Origin: Tenacibaculum sp. Bg11-29
GTDB lineage: Bacteria; Bacteroidota; Bacteroidia; Flavobacteriales; Flavobacteriaceae
Length of the DNA stretch: 64,000 nucleotides
Assembly (NCBI RefSeq): GCF_002836595.1
Contig: NZ_PJBB01000003.1
Coordinates: forward strand, 2,727,001 to 2,791,000
Direction: 5' to 3'
In this document: positions 49,001 to 57,910 of the stretch, piece after piece
How the letters are laid out: each line of letters opens with the position of its first letter
Position numbering within the stretch: position 1 is the stretch's first letter
The notes under the pieces: model-generated
Told to the model about the DNA's origin: nothing
Database searches by the model: none
Seen by the model: the letters and a program-made list of their open reading frames with translations, nothing else
Position numbers and translations under genes: made by a program

Positions 49001-52000
49001 TTATTTGTTATATAAGACCCAAGTACCTTTTTCTAGTAAAGGGATAGCTTGTTTATATTTAACTTCTTTTTCTTCACCAGACATAACGTTCTTAATAGTA
49101 ACTTTTTCGTTACGTCCAATTTTTGGTTGTTCACGAACAACTGTTTCAATAACTTGTTGTTCTTGTGTTTGGCTATTACGAGCTCTACTCATTGCTTGTT
49201 CAGATGAATTTTGAACTTCATCTTTACGAGTATCTAATTGTTCTCTTTTTTGTTCAACAGCTTCTGATACTTGTGAGGCATCTTGACTTGGTAATTGACC
49301 TTTAAATAAGAAAGATAAAACTTCTTTATTTACTTTATCAACTGTTTCTTGAAATAATTCAAAAGCTTCAAATTTATAAACTAATAGTGGATCTTTCTGT
49401 TCATATGTTGCGTTCTGAACAGTTTGTTTTAACTCATCCATTTTACGTAAATGATCTTTCCAGTTCTCATCTATAATAGATAACGTAATGTTCTTTTCAA
49501 AATCGTTAACTAAAGATTTTCCTTCAGATTCGTAAGCTTCTTTTAAATTGGTAACAACCTGAAGAGTTTTAACACCATCAGTAAAAGGAACTACGATACG
49601 TTCGTAACGATCTCCTTCATTTTCATAAACATTTTTAATTACAGGAAAAGCACTATCAGCGTGTCTTTCAGTATCATTTTTATAATGATCAGAAACAATT
49701 ACATATAATTTATCTGTTAATTCTTCTTCTGTTAATTTATTAAACTCTTCTTCTGAGAAAGGAGAAGTCATTGATGAAAAACGAATTAATTCAAACTCAA
49801 AGTTCTGATAATTGCTATTCATTTTATTTTGCTTTACAATTGAAACACAAGTATCATAAATCATATTTGCAATATCAACTTGTAAGCGCTTACCATCTAA
49901 AGCATGGCGACGACGTTTGTAAACAAACTCACGTTGAGCGTTCATAATATCATCGTACTCTAATAAACGTTTACGAATACCAAAGTTATTTTCTTCAACT
50001 TTCTTTTGTGCTCTTTCAATAGATTTAGAAATCATAGAGTGTTGAATTACTTCTCCCTCTTTTAATCCCATTCTGTCCATCATTTTTGCAATCCTTTCAG
50101 ATCCAAATAAACGCATTAAGTTATCGTCTAAAGCTACATAGAATTGAGTTGAACCAACATCTCCTTGACGACCTGCACGACCACGTAACTGGCGGTCTAC
50201 ACGACGAGAATCATGACGCTCAGTACCTACGATTGCTAAACCACCAGAAGTTTTTACTTCGTCTGATAATTTAATATCGGTACCACGACCAGCCATATTT
50301 GTTGCAATTGTTACTATTCCAGCATTACCTGCTTCAGCAACAACATCAGCTTCACGTTTGTGTAATTTTGCATTTAAAATATTATGAGGAATCTTACGCA
50401 TTTGTAGCATTCTTCCTAATAATTCAGAGATTTCTACAGAAGTTGTTCCAATAAGAACCGGACGTCCTTGGTTAGATAATACAACAACATCATCAATAAC
50501 TGCGTTGTATTTTTCACGAGTAGTTTTATAAACTAAATCTTCTTTATCATCTCTTTGTATTGGTCTGTTTGTAGGAATTTCAACAACATCTAATTTGTAA
50601 ATTTCCCAGAATTCACCAGATTCAGTAATTGCAGTACCTGTCATACCAGATAACTTGCGATACATTCTAAAGTAGTTTTGTAAAGTAACTGTTGCAAATG
50701 TTTGTGTTGCATCTTCAATCTTTACATCTTCTTTTGCTTCAATAGCTTGGTGTAATCCGTCAGAGTAACGACGACCGTCCATAATACGACCTGTTTGCTC
50801 ATCAACAATCATTACTTTATTATCCATTACAACATACTCAACGTCTTTTTCAAAAACAGTGTATGCTTTTAAAAGTTGATTCATTGTATGAATGCGTTCG
50901 CTTTTTATACTAAAATCACGATATAATTCTTCTTTCTGACTTGCTTTATCTTCAGAGCTATCTTCACTACTATCAATTTGACCTACAATAACACTAATAT
51001 CTGGTAAAACGAAGAAAGTGTCGTTTGCTGTTTTTTCAGATAAATGAGCAATACCTTTATCGCTTAAATCAATTTGATTATTTTTTTCTTCAACAGTAAA
51101 CCATAATTCAGCATCAACCTCAGGCATCAACTTATTATTGTCTTGCATGTAAAAGTTTTCGGTCTTTTGAAGAATTTGTTTTATTCCTTCTTGAGATAAA
51201 AACTTAATTAAAGCTTTGTTTTTTGGAAGTCCACGATAAACTCTTAACAATAAGAATCCACCATCTTTAGAATTTCCTTCTTTTAATAAAGCTTTAGCCT
51301 CTGCTAAAATTCCTACTAAATATTTACTTTGAAGAGATACTAAATCAGCAACTAAAGGTTTTAATTCGTTAAATTCATGACGATCTCCCTGTGGTACTGG
51401 ACCTGAAATTATTAAAGGAGTACGAGCATCATCAATTAAAACAGAATCTACTTCATCAATAATTGCATAGTTAGGTGCTCTTTGAACTAAATCCTCTTTA
51501 GAACTAGCCATATTATCACGTAAATAATCAAAACCAAATTCGTTATTTGTACCGTAAGTAATATCTGCATTATATGCTTTTCTACGTTCTTCTGAATTTG
51601 GTTGATGAAAGTCAATACAATCTGTACTTAAACCATGAAATTCAAAAACGGGAGCCATCCATGCACGGTCACGTTTTGCAAGGTAATCATTTACAGTTAC
51701 AACATGTACACCGTTACCTGTTAAAGCGTTTAAGAATACAGGTAGGGTAGATACTAAGGTTTTACCTTCACCTGTCATCATTTCGGCAATTTTACCATTA
51801 TGTAAAACAGATCCACCGATTAACTGTACATCATAGTGTATCATATCCCAAGTTACTTCTTTACCTGCAGCATCCCATGAGCTATCCCAATATGCTTTGT
51901 CGTTATCTAAAGTAATATGTTCTCTTGTCGCAGATAACTCTCTATCAAAAGAGGTTGCAGTAACTTCTAATTTATCTTCTTTTGTAAAACGTTTGGCAGT

Positions 52001-52351
52001 TTCTTTAACTACAGCAAAAGCTTCACCCATAATATCTAATAAAATAGCTTCAGAAGCTTTATAAGCTTCATCTTTTAAACCATCTATTTCAGCATAAGCA
52101 TCTTCTTGTCTATCAATATCTGCAGTTAATACTTCTTCTTCTAATACAGCTATTTTATCGATAAATATTTTTGTAGCCTCTTTAATTTTTGATTTAAATT
52201 CGATTGTTTTAGCTCGTAACTCATCATTAGATAAACTACTTAATGAATTTTCAAAAGATCGCACTTTATCAATAATAGGTTGTAGAGATTTTAGGTCTTT
52301 TTGTTGTTTGTCTCCAACAAAAAGTTTTATAATCGAGTTTAAAACGCTCAT
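49001..52351 (-). CDS. secA: Preprotein translocase ATPase SecA
   Basis: This 1116-residue motor drives Sec-dependent export with SecYEG. Motifs: Walker A in MMTGEGKTLVSTLP (about residue 194), the DEAD-type YAIIDEVDSVLIDDARTPL, and the motif VI region TNMAGRGTDIKL and GRAGRQGD. It is about 200 residues longer than E. coli SecA because of an insertion in the preprotein-crosslinking region (about residues 335-450), as is usual in Bacteroidota. The C-terminal cysteine-rich zinc (SEC-C) domain is missing; the end reads IPLLEKGTWVLYNK. It is a single gene, with a terminator downstream and a 120-bp gap to the DUF2795 gene upstream. Confidence 0.97.
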   Translation of the reverse strand: MSVLNSIIKLFVGDKQQKDLKSLQPIIDKVRSFENSLSSLSNDELRAKTIEFKSKIKEATKIFIDKIAVLEEEVLTADIDRQEDAYAEIDGLKDEAYKASEAILLDIMGEAFAVVKETAKRFTKEDKLEVTATSFDRELSATREHITLDNDKAYWDSSWDAAGKEVTWDMIHYDVQLIGGSVLHNGKIAEMMTGEGKTLVSTLPVFLNALTGNGVHVVTVNDYLAKRDRAWMAPVFEFHGLSTDCIDFHQPNSEERRKAYNADITYGTNNEFGFDYLRDNMASSKEDLVQRAPNYAIIDEVDSVLIDDARTPLIISGPVPQGDRHEFNELKPLVADLVSLQSKYLVGILAEAKALLKEGNSKDGGFLLLRVYRGLPKNKALIKFLSQEGIKQILQKTENFYMQDNNKLMPEVDAELWFTVEEKNNQIDLSDKGIAHLSEKTANDTFFVLPDISVIVGQIDSSEDSSEDKASQKEELYRDFSIKSERIHTMNQLLKAYTVFEKDVEYVVMDNKVMIVDEQTGRIMDGRRYSDGLHQAIEAKEDVKIEDATQTFATVTLQNYFRMYRKLSGMTGTAITESGEFWEIYKLDVVEIPTNRPIQRDDKEDLVYKTTREKYNAVIDDVVVLSNQGRPVLIGTTSVEISELLGRMLQMRKIPHNILNAKLHKREADVVAEAGNAGIVTIATNMAGRGTDIKLSDEVKTSGGLAIVGTERHDSRRVDRQLRGRAGRQGDVGSTQFYVALDDNLMRLFGSERIAKMMDRMGLKEGEVIQHSMISKSIERAQKKVEENNFGIRKRLLEYDDIMNAQREFVYKRRRHALDGKRLQVDIANMIYDTCVSIVKQNKMNSNYQNFEFELIRFSSMTSPFSEEEFNKLTEEELTDKLYVIVSDHYKNDTERHADSAFPVIKNVYENEGDRYERIVVPFTDGVKTLQVVTNLKEAYESEGKSLVNDFEKNITLSIIDENWKDHLRKMDELKQTVQNATYEQKDPLLVYKFEAFELFQETVDKVNKEVLSFLFKGQLPSQDASQVSEAVEQKREQLDTRKDEVQNSSEQAMSRARNSQTQEQQVIETVVREQPKIGRNEKVTIKNVMSGEEKEVKYKQAIPLLEKGTWVLYNK

Positions 52352-52430
52352 TTTTAGTGTGTTATTTTATAGTTGGTTAGTTTTAACTAATCAACATTAT
52401 TATATATAGTTTTAGTGCTTAAAAGTAAGC

Positions 52431-52460
52431 AAAAAAAAAGCCTCTAAAGAGAGACTTTTT
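52431..52460 (-). terminator. Terminator after the DUF2795 gene
   Basis: AAAAGCCTCT (52436-52445) and AGAGACTTTT (52449-52458) form a stem with one mismatch. An A tract on the left gives the U run on the minus strand. Confidence 0.75.
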
Positions 52461-52471
52461 TATGTGTTTGT

Positions 52472-52693
52472 TTAATATTCGTCTTCGTTCCAAAGATAAT
52501 CTTCTTCGGTCGGATAGTCTGGCCAAATTTCGATTATCGAATCGTATGAGTCTCCTTCATCTTCAATATCTTGTAAATTTTCAACCACTTCTAAGGGTGC
52601 ACCTGTACGAATAGCGTAATCGATTAGTTCGTCTTTAGTTGCAGGCCAAGGTGCATCTGCTAAATATGATGCTAGTTCAAGTGTCCAATACAT
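52472..52693 (-). CDS. DUF2795-family small acidic protein
   Basis: This 73-residue protein begins YWTLELASYLADAPWPATKD, the helical motif of the DUF2795 family. It ends in a very acidic tail (DYPTEEDYLWNEDEY). The family is widespread and small, without known function; its fold suggests a helical nucleic-acid- or protein-binding module. The tail makes the protein strongly negatively charged. It has its own -7 element and its own terminator, so it is a monocistronic unit beside secA. Confidence 0.82.
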   Translation of the reverse strand: MYWTLELASYLADAPWPATKDELIDYAIRTGAPLEVVENLQDIEDEGDSYDSIIEIWPDYPTEEDYLWNEDEY

Positions 52694-52721
52694 TTCTTTA
52701 TCTGTTTAAATAAGATTTTCG

Positions 52722-52729
52722 CAAAAATA
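52722..52729 (-). promoter_or_regulatory. Candidate -7 element (TATTTTTG) of the DUF2795 gene
   Basis: The minus-strand sequence is an exact TAnnTTTG match, 28 bp before the ATG. The upstream stretch is A/T homopolymer-rich (52731-52764), which may help promoter opening. Confidence 0.5.
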
Positions 52730-52796
52730 ATTTTTTTTTTTAAAAAAGCAAGTTTTTTTTTAAAAATGTTGAGTCAATAAAAAAAAGAACTTAATG

Positions 52797-53369
52797 TTAC
52801 AGTTTTTCAGGAATCCATTTAACCTCCTCTGCTTTTAAGTCTTGGGTCAATTTTCGTGCCAGTACAAAAAGATAGTCAGAAAGGCGGTTTAAATACATTA
52901 AAACAACACTATTAACATGTTCTTCTTCATTTAAAGCTACTGATAAACGTTCAGCTCTACGACAGACGCAACGAGCTATGTGACAAAATGACACGGCTTG
53001 ATGACCTCCAGGTAAAATAAAATGAGTCATTTGAGGTAAGCTTTTATTCATTAAATCAATCTCGTCTTCTAAAAATTGAATAGAAGTGTCTGTTATTTTA
53101 TGAATATTCAATCTTTCTTTACCATTTTTTAAAGTTTCCTTTTCAGGAGGAGTTGCAAGCATAGCTCCCAATATAAATAAATCACTTTGAATTTTTGAAA
53201 GGTTTGATTTTAAGAAATCTTCAGTGTTAAGATCTCTTACTAATCCAATATATGAATTTAATTCATCTACTGTGCCGTAGCTTTCTATTCGTAAATGGTG
53301 TTTAGGTACTCGTGTACCTCCAAAAAGAGCCGTAGTTCCTTTATCACCAGTTTTTGTATATATTTTCAT
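52797..53369 (-). CDS. PduO-type cob(I)alamin adenosyltransferase
   Basis: This 190-residue protein transfers the adenosyl group of ATP to cob(I)alamin, giving adenosylcobalamin. It begins MKIYTKTGDKGTTALFGGTR, the ATP-binding N-terminus of the PduO/MMAB type. The family motif DELNSYIGLVRD and the C-terminal CHIARCVCRRAERLSVAL helix, which contains the conserved Arg and Glu, are also present. The length is standard. No cobalamin synthesis genes are near, so it probably serves salvage for a methylmalonyl-CoA mutase or ribonucleotide reductase elsewhere. Confidence 0.92.
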   Translation of the reverse strand: MKIYTKTGDKGTTALFGGTRVPKHHLRIESYGTVDELNSYIGLVRDLNTEDFLKSNLSKIQSDLFILGAMLATPPEKETLKNGKERLNIHKITDTSIQFLEDEIDLMNKSLPQMTHFILPGGHQAVSFCHIARCVCRRAERLSVALNEEEHVNSVVLMYLNRLSDYLFVLARKLTQDLKAEEVKWIPEKL

Positions 53370-53963
53370 TAAATTTCAGTGATTTAGTTATTTTGTAAAT
53401 TTAGTTTTTCTATAGATATAATTTAAGGTAACCTATTATTTTTTTTTAGTAATGAACTTATAAACATTAAAATGTGTTATCTGTGTAAATAATTGGTTGA
53501 TATATTTATTTGTTTTATGCTTAAAAGAAAATTTAATAGAAGGTGTTTTTTAGTGAATTATAAAGATTGTTTTGTATATTATATAAGGAATTTTTTATTT
53601 CATTAAATAAAAATGAAGTTACTTGTAATGTTGCATTATTTTGTTTATATTTTGATGTGTAATATTCAGTTATATAATAAGTTACTTTTATGTGGTCTTT
53701 GTTATTCTATCATGTTTTACTGAGAATAAAGCACTTGTTTAGTTTTTTTAACTATATAAAACAAGGTGATGGTTGTGCTTTTTTATAAAAAGCATACTAC
53801 ATTATATTTAGAAATAACATTACGTAAATAATAATTAAAAACCAATAGTGATTTGATTTTTTTATACTGAATTTTATTCACATTTTTGTTAACCCAAATA
53901 AGCGTATTTGGAGTCCCCAAAAAACTGAGTAAAAATTAACAACTAAAACTGTTTTAAACCAAC
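53370..53963. other. Long gene-free region upstream of dnaA (possible regulatory or origin region)
   Basis: This AT-rich stretch of 594 bp shows no open frame of interest. It holds one DnaA-box-like TTATTCACA (53874-53882) and a perfect 7-4-7 inverted repeat CCAAATA-AGCG-TATTTGG (53894-53911), 52 bp before the dnaA ATG. A small hairpin TGCTTTTT/AAAAAGCA lies at 53777-53795. A cluster of DnaA boxes, as expected of oriC, was not found, so control of dnaA is the safer reading. Confidence 0.5.
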
Positions 53964-55388
53964 ATGATTAAAACTGCTGATTCAGTATGGAAGGAATGTT
54001 TATCTTTTATAAAAGATAATATTAAACCTCAAGCATACAAAACTTGGTTTGAGCCAATTAAACCGATTAAACTAGCAGGGGAAGCCCTTACTGTTCAAGT
54101 GCCAAGTAGATTTTTCTACGAATGGTTAGAAGAGCATTATATTAAATTATTAAGAGTTGCTTTGGTTAGAGAATTGGGGAGTGATGCAAAATTAATTTAT
54201 GATGTGCGTATGGAAAATACGTATAGTAGTAATAGTCCACAAACGGTTAAAATTCCTAGTTCGAATCGTAACCCGTTAAAACCACAAAGAGTAACTATTC
54301 CTTTAGAATCTAAAAGAGAGTTAAAAAATCCTTTTATTATTCCTGGTTTACAAAAGGTGAAAATTGAATCTCAATTAAACCCTAATTACAATTTTGAAAA
54401 TTTTATTGAGGGAGACGCAAATAGACTAGCTCGATCTGCAGGTATGGCTGTTGCTAATAAACCTGGAGGGACATCATTTAACCCATTATTAATATATGGA
54501 GGAGTAGGTTTAGGTAAAACACATTTATCTCATGCTATTGGAGTTGAGATTAAAGATAAATATCCAGATAAAACAGTTTTGTATATTTCTTCAGAGAAAT
54601 TTACACAGCAATTTATAGATTCAGTTAAATCAAACACAAGAAATGATTTTATTCATTTCTATCAAATGATTGACGTGTTAATTATTGATGATGTTCAATT
54701 TTTATCAGGTAAATCAGGTACTCAAGATGTGTTTTTTCATATATTTAATCATTTACATCAAAATGGAAAACAGGTAATTTTAACTTCGGATAAAGCACCT
54801 GTTGATATGCAAGATATTGAACAACGTTTGTTATCTCGTTTTAAATGGGGGTTATCTGCAGAGCTACAAGCTCCCGACTTTGAAACGCGTATTTCTATAC
54901 TTCAAAATAAATTATATAGAGATGGTGTTGAAATGCCAGAAGAAATAGTTGAATATATTGCTAAGAATATTAAATCTAATGTTCGAGAATTAGAAGGTGT
55001 TATTATTTCTATGATTGCTCAAGCTTCTTTTAATAGAAAAGAATTTAGTGTTGAGTTAGCAAAAGAGATCGTCGATAAGTTTGTTAAGAATACTAAAAGA
55101 GAAGTTTCAATTGATTATATTCAAAAAGTGGTATCTAAATATTTTGATATGGATGTTGCTACTTTACAATCTAAAACACGTAAAAGACACATTGTTCAGG
55201 CACGTCAATTAGCAATGTTTTTTGCTAAACGTATGACTAAATCTTCATTAGCAAGTATTGGTAGTCAAATAGGTAAAAGAGATCATGCTACAGTATTGCA
55301 CGCTTGTAAGACTGTTGATAATTTAACAGAGACAGATAAGCAATTTAAGAAGTATGTTGAAGATTTAACTAAGAAATTAACAATGTAA
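53964..55388 (+). CDS. dnaA: Chromosomal replication initiator DnaA
   Basis: This 474-residue AAA+ protein has domain I (residues 1 to about 85: WKECLSFIKDNIKPQAYKTW) and a Pro-rich linker. The AAA+ core has Walker A GGVGLGKTHLSHAIG and Walker B VLIIDDVQFLSGK. Domain IV carries the DnaA-box-binding signature IGKRDHATVLHACKTV near the C-terminus. It opens the replication origin and regulates transcription. It is the first of three tightly spaced plus-strand genes (gaps of 2 and 0 bp) with a phosphatase and a methyltransferase, closed by a terminator. Confidence 0.97.
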   Translation: MIKTADSVWKECLSFIKDNIKPQAYKTWFEPIKPIKLAGEALTVQVPSRFFYEWLEEHYIKLLRVALVRELGSDAKLIYDVRMENTYSSNSPQTVKIPSSNRNPLKPQRVTIPLESKRELKNPFIIPGLQKVKIESQLNPNYNFENFIEGDANRLARSAGMAVANKPGGTSFNPLLIYGGVGLGKTHLSHAIGVEIKDKYPDKTVLYISSEKFTQQFIDSVKSNTRNDFIHFYQMIDVLIIDDVQFLSGKSGTQDVFFHIFNHLHQNGKQVILTSDKAPVDMQDIEQRLLSRFKWGLSAELQAPDFETRISILQNKLYRDGVEMPEEIVEYIAKNIKSNVRELEGVIISMIAQASFNRKEFSVELAKEIVDKFVKNTKREVSIDYIQKVVSKYFDMDVATLQSKTRKRHIVQARQLAMFFAKRMTKSSLASIGSQIGKRDHATVLHACKTVDNLTETDKQFKKYVEDLTKKLTM

Positions 55389-55390
55389 TT

Positions 55391-55846
55391 ATGAAAAAAA
55401 TACTAATGGTTTGTTTGGGGAATATTTGTCGTTCTCCATTAGCTGAAGGTATTTTACAGTCTAAATTATCTGCTGATTCTTTTGAGATTGATTCTGCAGG
55501 TACTGCAGGATATCATGTAGGTGAATTACCAGATAAAAGATCGATAGCTGTTGCAAGAGAATATGGAGTTGATATTACAAATCAACGATCAAGAAAATTT
55601 GTGAAATCAGATTTTAAAGATTTCGATTTAATTTTTGCTATGGATGAGAGTAATTATGATAACATCATTTCGATGATAGATGATAATAATGATGTTCCAA
55701 AAGTAAAGCTTATTTTAAATGAATTATATCCATCTGAAGATAGAAGTGTACCAGACCCATATTATGGGGGTGATCAAGGTTTTGAAAATGTATATAAAAT
55801 GTTAGATGAAGCTTGTGAAAATATAGCATCAAAATTAGAAAACTAA
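55391..55846 (+). CDS. Low-molecular-weight protein-tyrosine phosphatase
   Basis: This 151-residue enzyme has the P-loop CLGNICRSPLAEG (Cys8 and Arg14 of CX5RS) directly after the first strand, and the general-acid loop DRSVPDPYYGG (Asp about 118). These are the two hallmarks of the family. It dephosphorylates phosphotyrosine or arginine-phosphate; the partner is unknown. The gene starts 2 bp after dnaA, and the following methyltransferase starts immediately after its stop, so the three are co-transcribed. Confidence 0.92.
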   Translation: MKKILMVCLGNICRSPLAEGILQSKLSADSFEIDSAGTAGYHVGELPDKRSIAVAREYGVDITNQRSRKFVKSDFKDFDLIFAMDESNYDNIISMIDDNNDVPKVKLILNELYPSEDRSVPDPYYGGDQGFENVYKMLDEACENIASKLEN

Positions 55847-56554
55847 ATGAAAGGTAAATTATACTTAATACCAACAACATTAGGAGATACTGAACCTTTA
55901 GAGGTAATGCCTATATCTGTTAAAAAAGTAATTGAGCATCTTGATTTTTTTATTGTAGAAAATGAAAAATCAGCAAGAAGATTTATAAAAAGAATTACAC
56001 CTAATAAAGCACAACCATCTTTAGAGTTATTATTATTAGATAAGTATTCTAATGATATTGAAATTCAAAATTACTTAGATACATGCGATAAAGGGGTTTC
56101 AATTGGTTTGTTGTCAGAAGCAGGTGTTCCTGCGGTTGCAGATCCTGGAGCAAGTATTGTAAAGTTGGCACATGAAAAAGGAATTCAAGTGGTACCTTTA
56201 GTTGGGCCATGTTCAATTTTAATGGCTATGATGGGATCAGGAATGAATGGTCAAAATTTTGCGTTTAATGGTTATCTACCTATTGATAAATCAGATAGGA
56301 AAAGAACAATTAAAGAATTAGAAAAAATTTCGAGAGATAAAAATCAATCTCAAATCTTTATAGAGACACCGTATCGAAACGAGAAAATGCTAGATGATTT
56401 ACGAGCTACTTTATCACCAGATACGAGAGTTTGTGTAGCTTGTGATATAACGCTTCCGTCAGAATACATAAAAACATTTACGATAAAGGAGTGGGGAAAT
56501 ATAAAAACAGATTTACATAAACGACCAACTATTTTTATAGTACATAAATCATAA
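55847..56554 (+). CDS. Tetrapyrrole-methylase-fold SAM methyltransferase (RsmI-related)
   Basis: This 235-residue protein has the tetrapyrrole-methylase fold. GKLYLIPTTLGDTEPLEVMP is the N-terminal strand and loop, GLLSEAGVPAVADPGASIVK is the RsmI-like motif, and VPLVGPCSILMAMMGSGMNG is the SAM-binding region. RsmI 2'-O-methylates C1402 of 16S rRNA. This version is shorter than E. coli RsmI (286 residues), and Bacteroidota often have a second, typical RsmI, so the substrate is uncertain. It is the last gene of the dnaA operon; its stop codon merges with the terminator. Confidence 0.82.
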   Translation: MKGKLYLIPTTLGDTEPLEVMPISVKKVIEHLDFFIVENEKSARRFIKRITPNKAQPSLELLLLDKYSNDIEIQNYLDTCDKGVSIGLLSEAGVPAVADPGASIVKLAHEKGIQVVPLVGPCSILMAMMGSGMNGQNFAFNGYLPIDKSDRKRTIKELEKISRDKNQSQIFIETPYRNEKMLDDLRATLSPDTRVCVACDITLPSEYIKTFTIKEWGNIKTDLHKRPTIFIVHKS

Positions 56555-56588
56555 AAAAAAGACAGCTTAATTAAGCTGTCTTTTTTTT
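56553..56588 (+). terminator. Terminator of the dnaA operon, 36-bp perfect palindrome
   Basis: AAAAAAAAGACAGCTTAA is followed directly by its exact inverse, ending in eight Ts. It begins within the stop codon of the methyltransferase gene. The IS element inserted 10 bp downstream. Confidence 0.92.
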
Positions 56589-56657
56589 ATGTAAAATATG
56601 TCTCGCCCTGAAATAGCGTTACACTAAAAACTTAGTATACAGAAAAACTCAGTAAAT

Positions 56658-57074
56658 TTGGGTTATGTAAAGCGTACACAAAAAGATTATTCGATTTCTT
56701 TTAAACTTCAATTAGTTTCAGAAATAGAACAAGGATTTCTTACAAAGAGTCAAGCAAAAGTTAAATACGGTATTCAAGCGGGTTCAACGATTCTTAATTG
56801 GTTAAAAAAATATGGTAACTTTGATTGGGAACATGAATCTATTACTGCTATGTCAAAAACACCTGAACAAAAAATATTAGAACTTGAAGCAAAGATTAAA
56901 TTGCTAGAGAAACAAAAGAACCGAGCAGAGCATTTAGCTGAACGAGCTGATAAAAAAGTTATCATCTTTGATATGCTAGTTGATTTAGCAGAAAAAGAAT
57001 ATAGTATTGATATCAGAAAAAATTACACACCCGAGTTATCGATTTCTACAAAGCGGAACGCAAAGAAACATTAG
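56658..57074 (+). CDS. IS3-family transposase OrfA
   Basis: This 138-residue protein has the IS3 OrfA layout: an N-terminal helix-turn-helix (SISFKLQLVSEIEQGFLTKS, then KYGIQAGSTILNWLKKYG) and a leucine-zipper coiled coil (ILELEAKIKLLEKQKNRAEH). The only in-frame start is TTG at 56658, which overlaps a -7-like TAAATTTG (56653-56660). The ATG at 56665 is out of frame and is followed at once by TAA, so the start may be damaged. The slippery site for making OrfAB is at 57017-57023. Confidence 0.85.
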   Translation: MGYVKRTQKDYSISFKLQLVSEIEQGFLTKSQAKVKYGIQAGSTILNWLKKYGNFDWEHESITAMSKTPEQKILELEAKIKLLEKQKNRAEHLAERADKKVIIFDMLVDLAEKEYSIDIRKNYTPELSISTKRNAKKH

Positions 57075-57094
57075 TTTCTTCCTGTGAATTACTC

Positions 57095-57778
57095 GTGCTA
57101 AATAGACAGGTATACTATCTATCTGTAAAAAGATCAAAACACAAAAGAGCTTTAGCGCGGCAGGTGCTATGTTTAGTAAATGAAGTTCGTATTAAAATGC
57201 CTAAAATAGGAACTCGTAAACTCTATTATTTATTAGAGAATGAACTAAAGGATCTAAAAATAGGGCGCGATAAATTATTTAGAATCTTAAAAGCTAATCA
57301 GATGTTGATAAAACCTAAAAGAAGTTATCATATTACTACGGATTCTCATCATCGATTTAGAAAGCATAAAAATCAAATTAAAACCTTAGAAATTAGTAGG
57401 CCAGAAGAGGTTTGGGTAAGTGATATCACTTATATAGGAAATCGAAAGAATCTAAGTTATTTAGCTTTAATAACTGACGCGTATTCTAAAAAAATTGTAG
57501 GCTATAATGTTTCTAACAGTTTAAATGTATCGGGTTCTTTAGGTGCTTTAGAAATGGCACTAAAAACTAGAAAACACAAACAAGAACCGTTAATTCATCA
57601 TTCTGATAGAGGATTACAATATTGTGCTAATGATTATCAAAAGCTTTTGATAGATAATAATATATTACCAAGTATGACAGAACAATATGATCCTTATGAA
57701 AATGCAATAGCAGAAAGGATTAATGGAATACTCAAACAAGAATTTGATATTGATAAATATGATACGGTTAAAAATTAA
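57095..57778 (+). pseudogene. IS3-family transposase OrfB, C-terminally deleted
   Basis: The integrase-core DDE residues are all present: VSDITYIG (first Asp), HHSDRGLQY (second Asp) and ENAIAERINGILKQEF (Glu). The frame extends upstream of the first ATG to about 57024, as needed for -1 frameshifting from orfA. After KYDTVKN it hits TAA (57776-57778). A separate frame just downstream (57795-57867) reads KMQLKRKTYKNKKGSDIKSL, like a normal OrfB C-terminus. The segment between, including the final helical part of the core, is deleted. Confidence 0.85.
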
Positions 57779-57910
57779 AACTGATTTGGTCAAAAATGCA
57801 ATTAAAAAGAAAAACCTATAAAAACAAGAAAGGTAGCGATATAAAATCACTACCTTTAAATTATTAATCATGTAACGCTATTTCAGGACGTCACAATATA
57901 ATTTGATATT

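Larger units (their letters stand above)
56599..57895 (+). mobile_element. IS3-family insertion sequence, internally deleted
   Basis: The terminal inverted repeats are TGTCTCGCCCTGAAATAGCG.. (56599-56623) and its inverse at 57871-57895, matching at 22 of 25 positions and ending in the TG..CA of IS3 elements. The flanking trinucleotide ATA (56596-56598 and 57896-57898) is a 3-bp target duplication. Inside are orfA and orfB in the -1 relation, with a slippery A AAA AAT at 57017-57023. orfB is cut short by an internal deletion, so the copy is probably unable to transpose by itself. Full-length relatives would be about 1.5 kb (inference). Confidence 0.9.

Noticed and set aside
50086..50274. Plus-strand frame of 62 codons inside secA
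   Set aside because: Antisense of a highly conserved SecA motor region.
53370..53963. Replication origin oriC upstream of dnaA
   Set aside because: Only one DnaA-box-like site was found and no clear DNA-unwinding repeats; recorded as a regulatory region instead.
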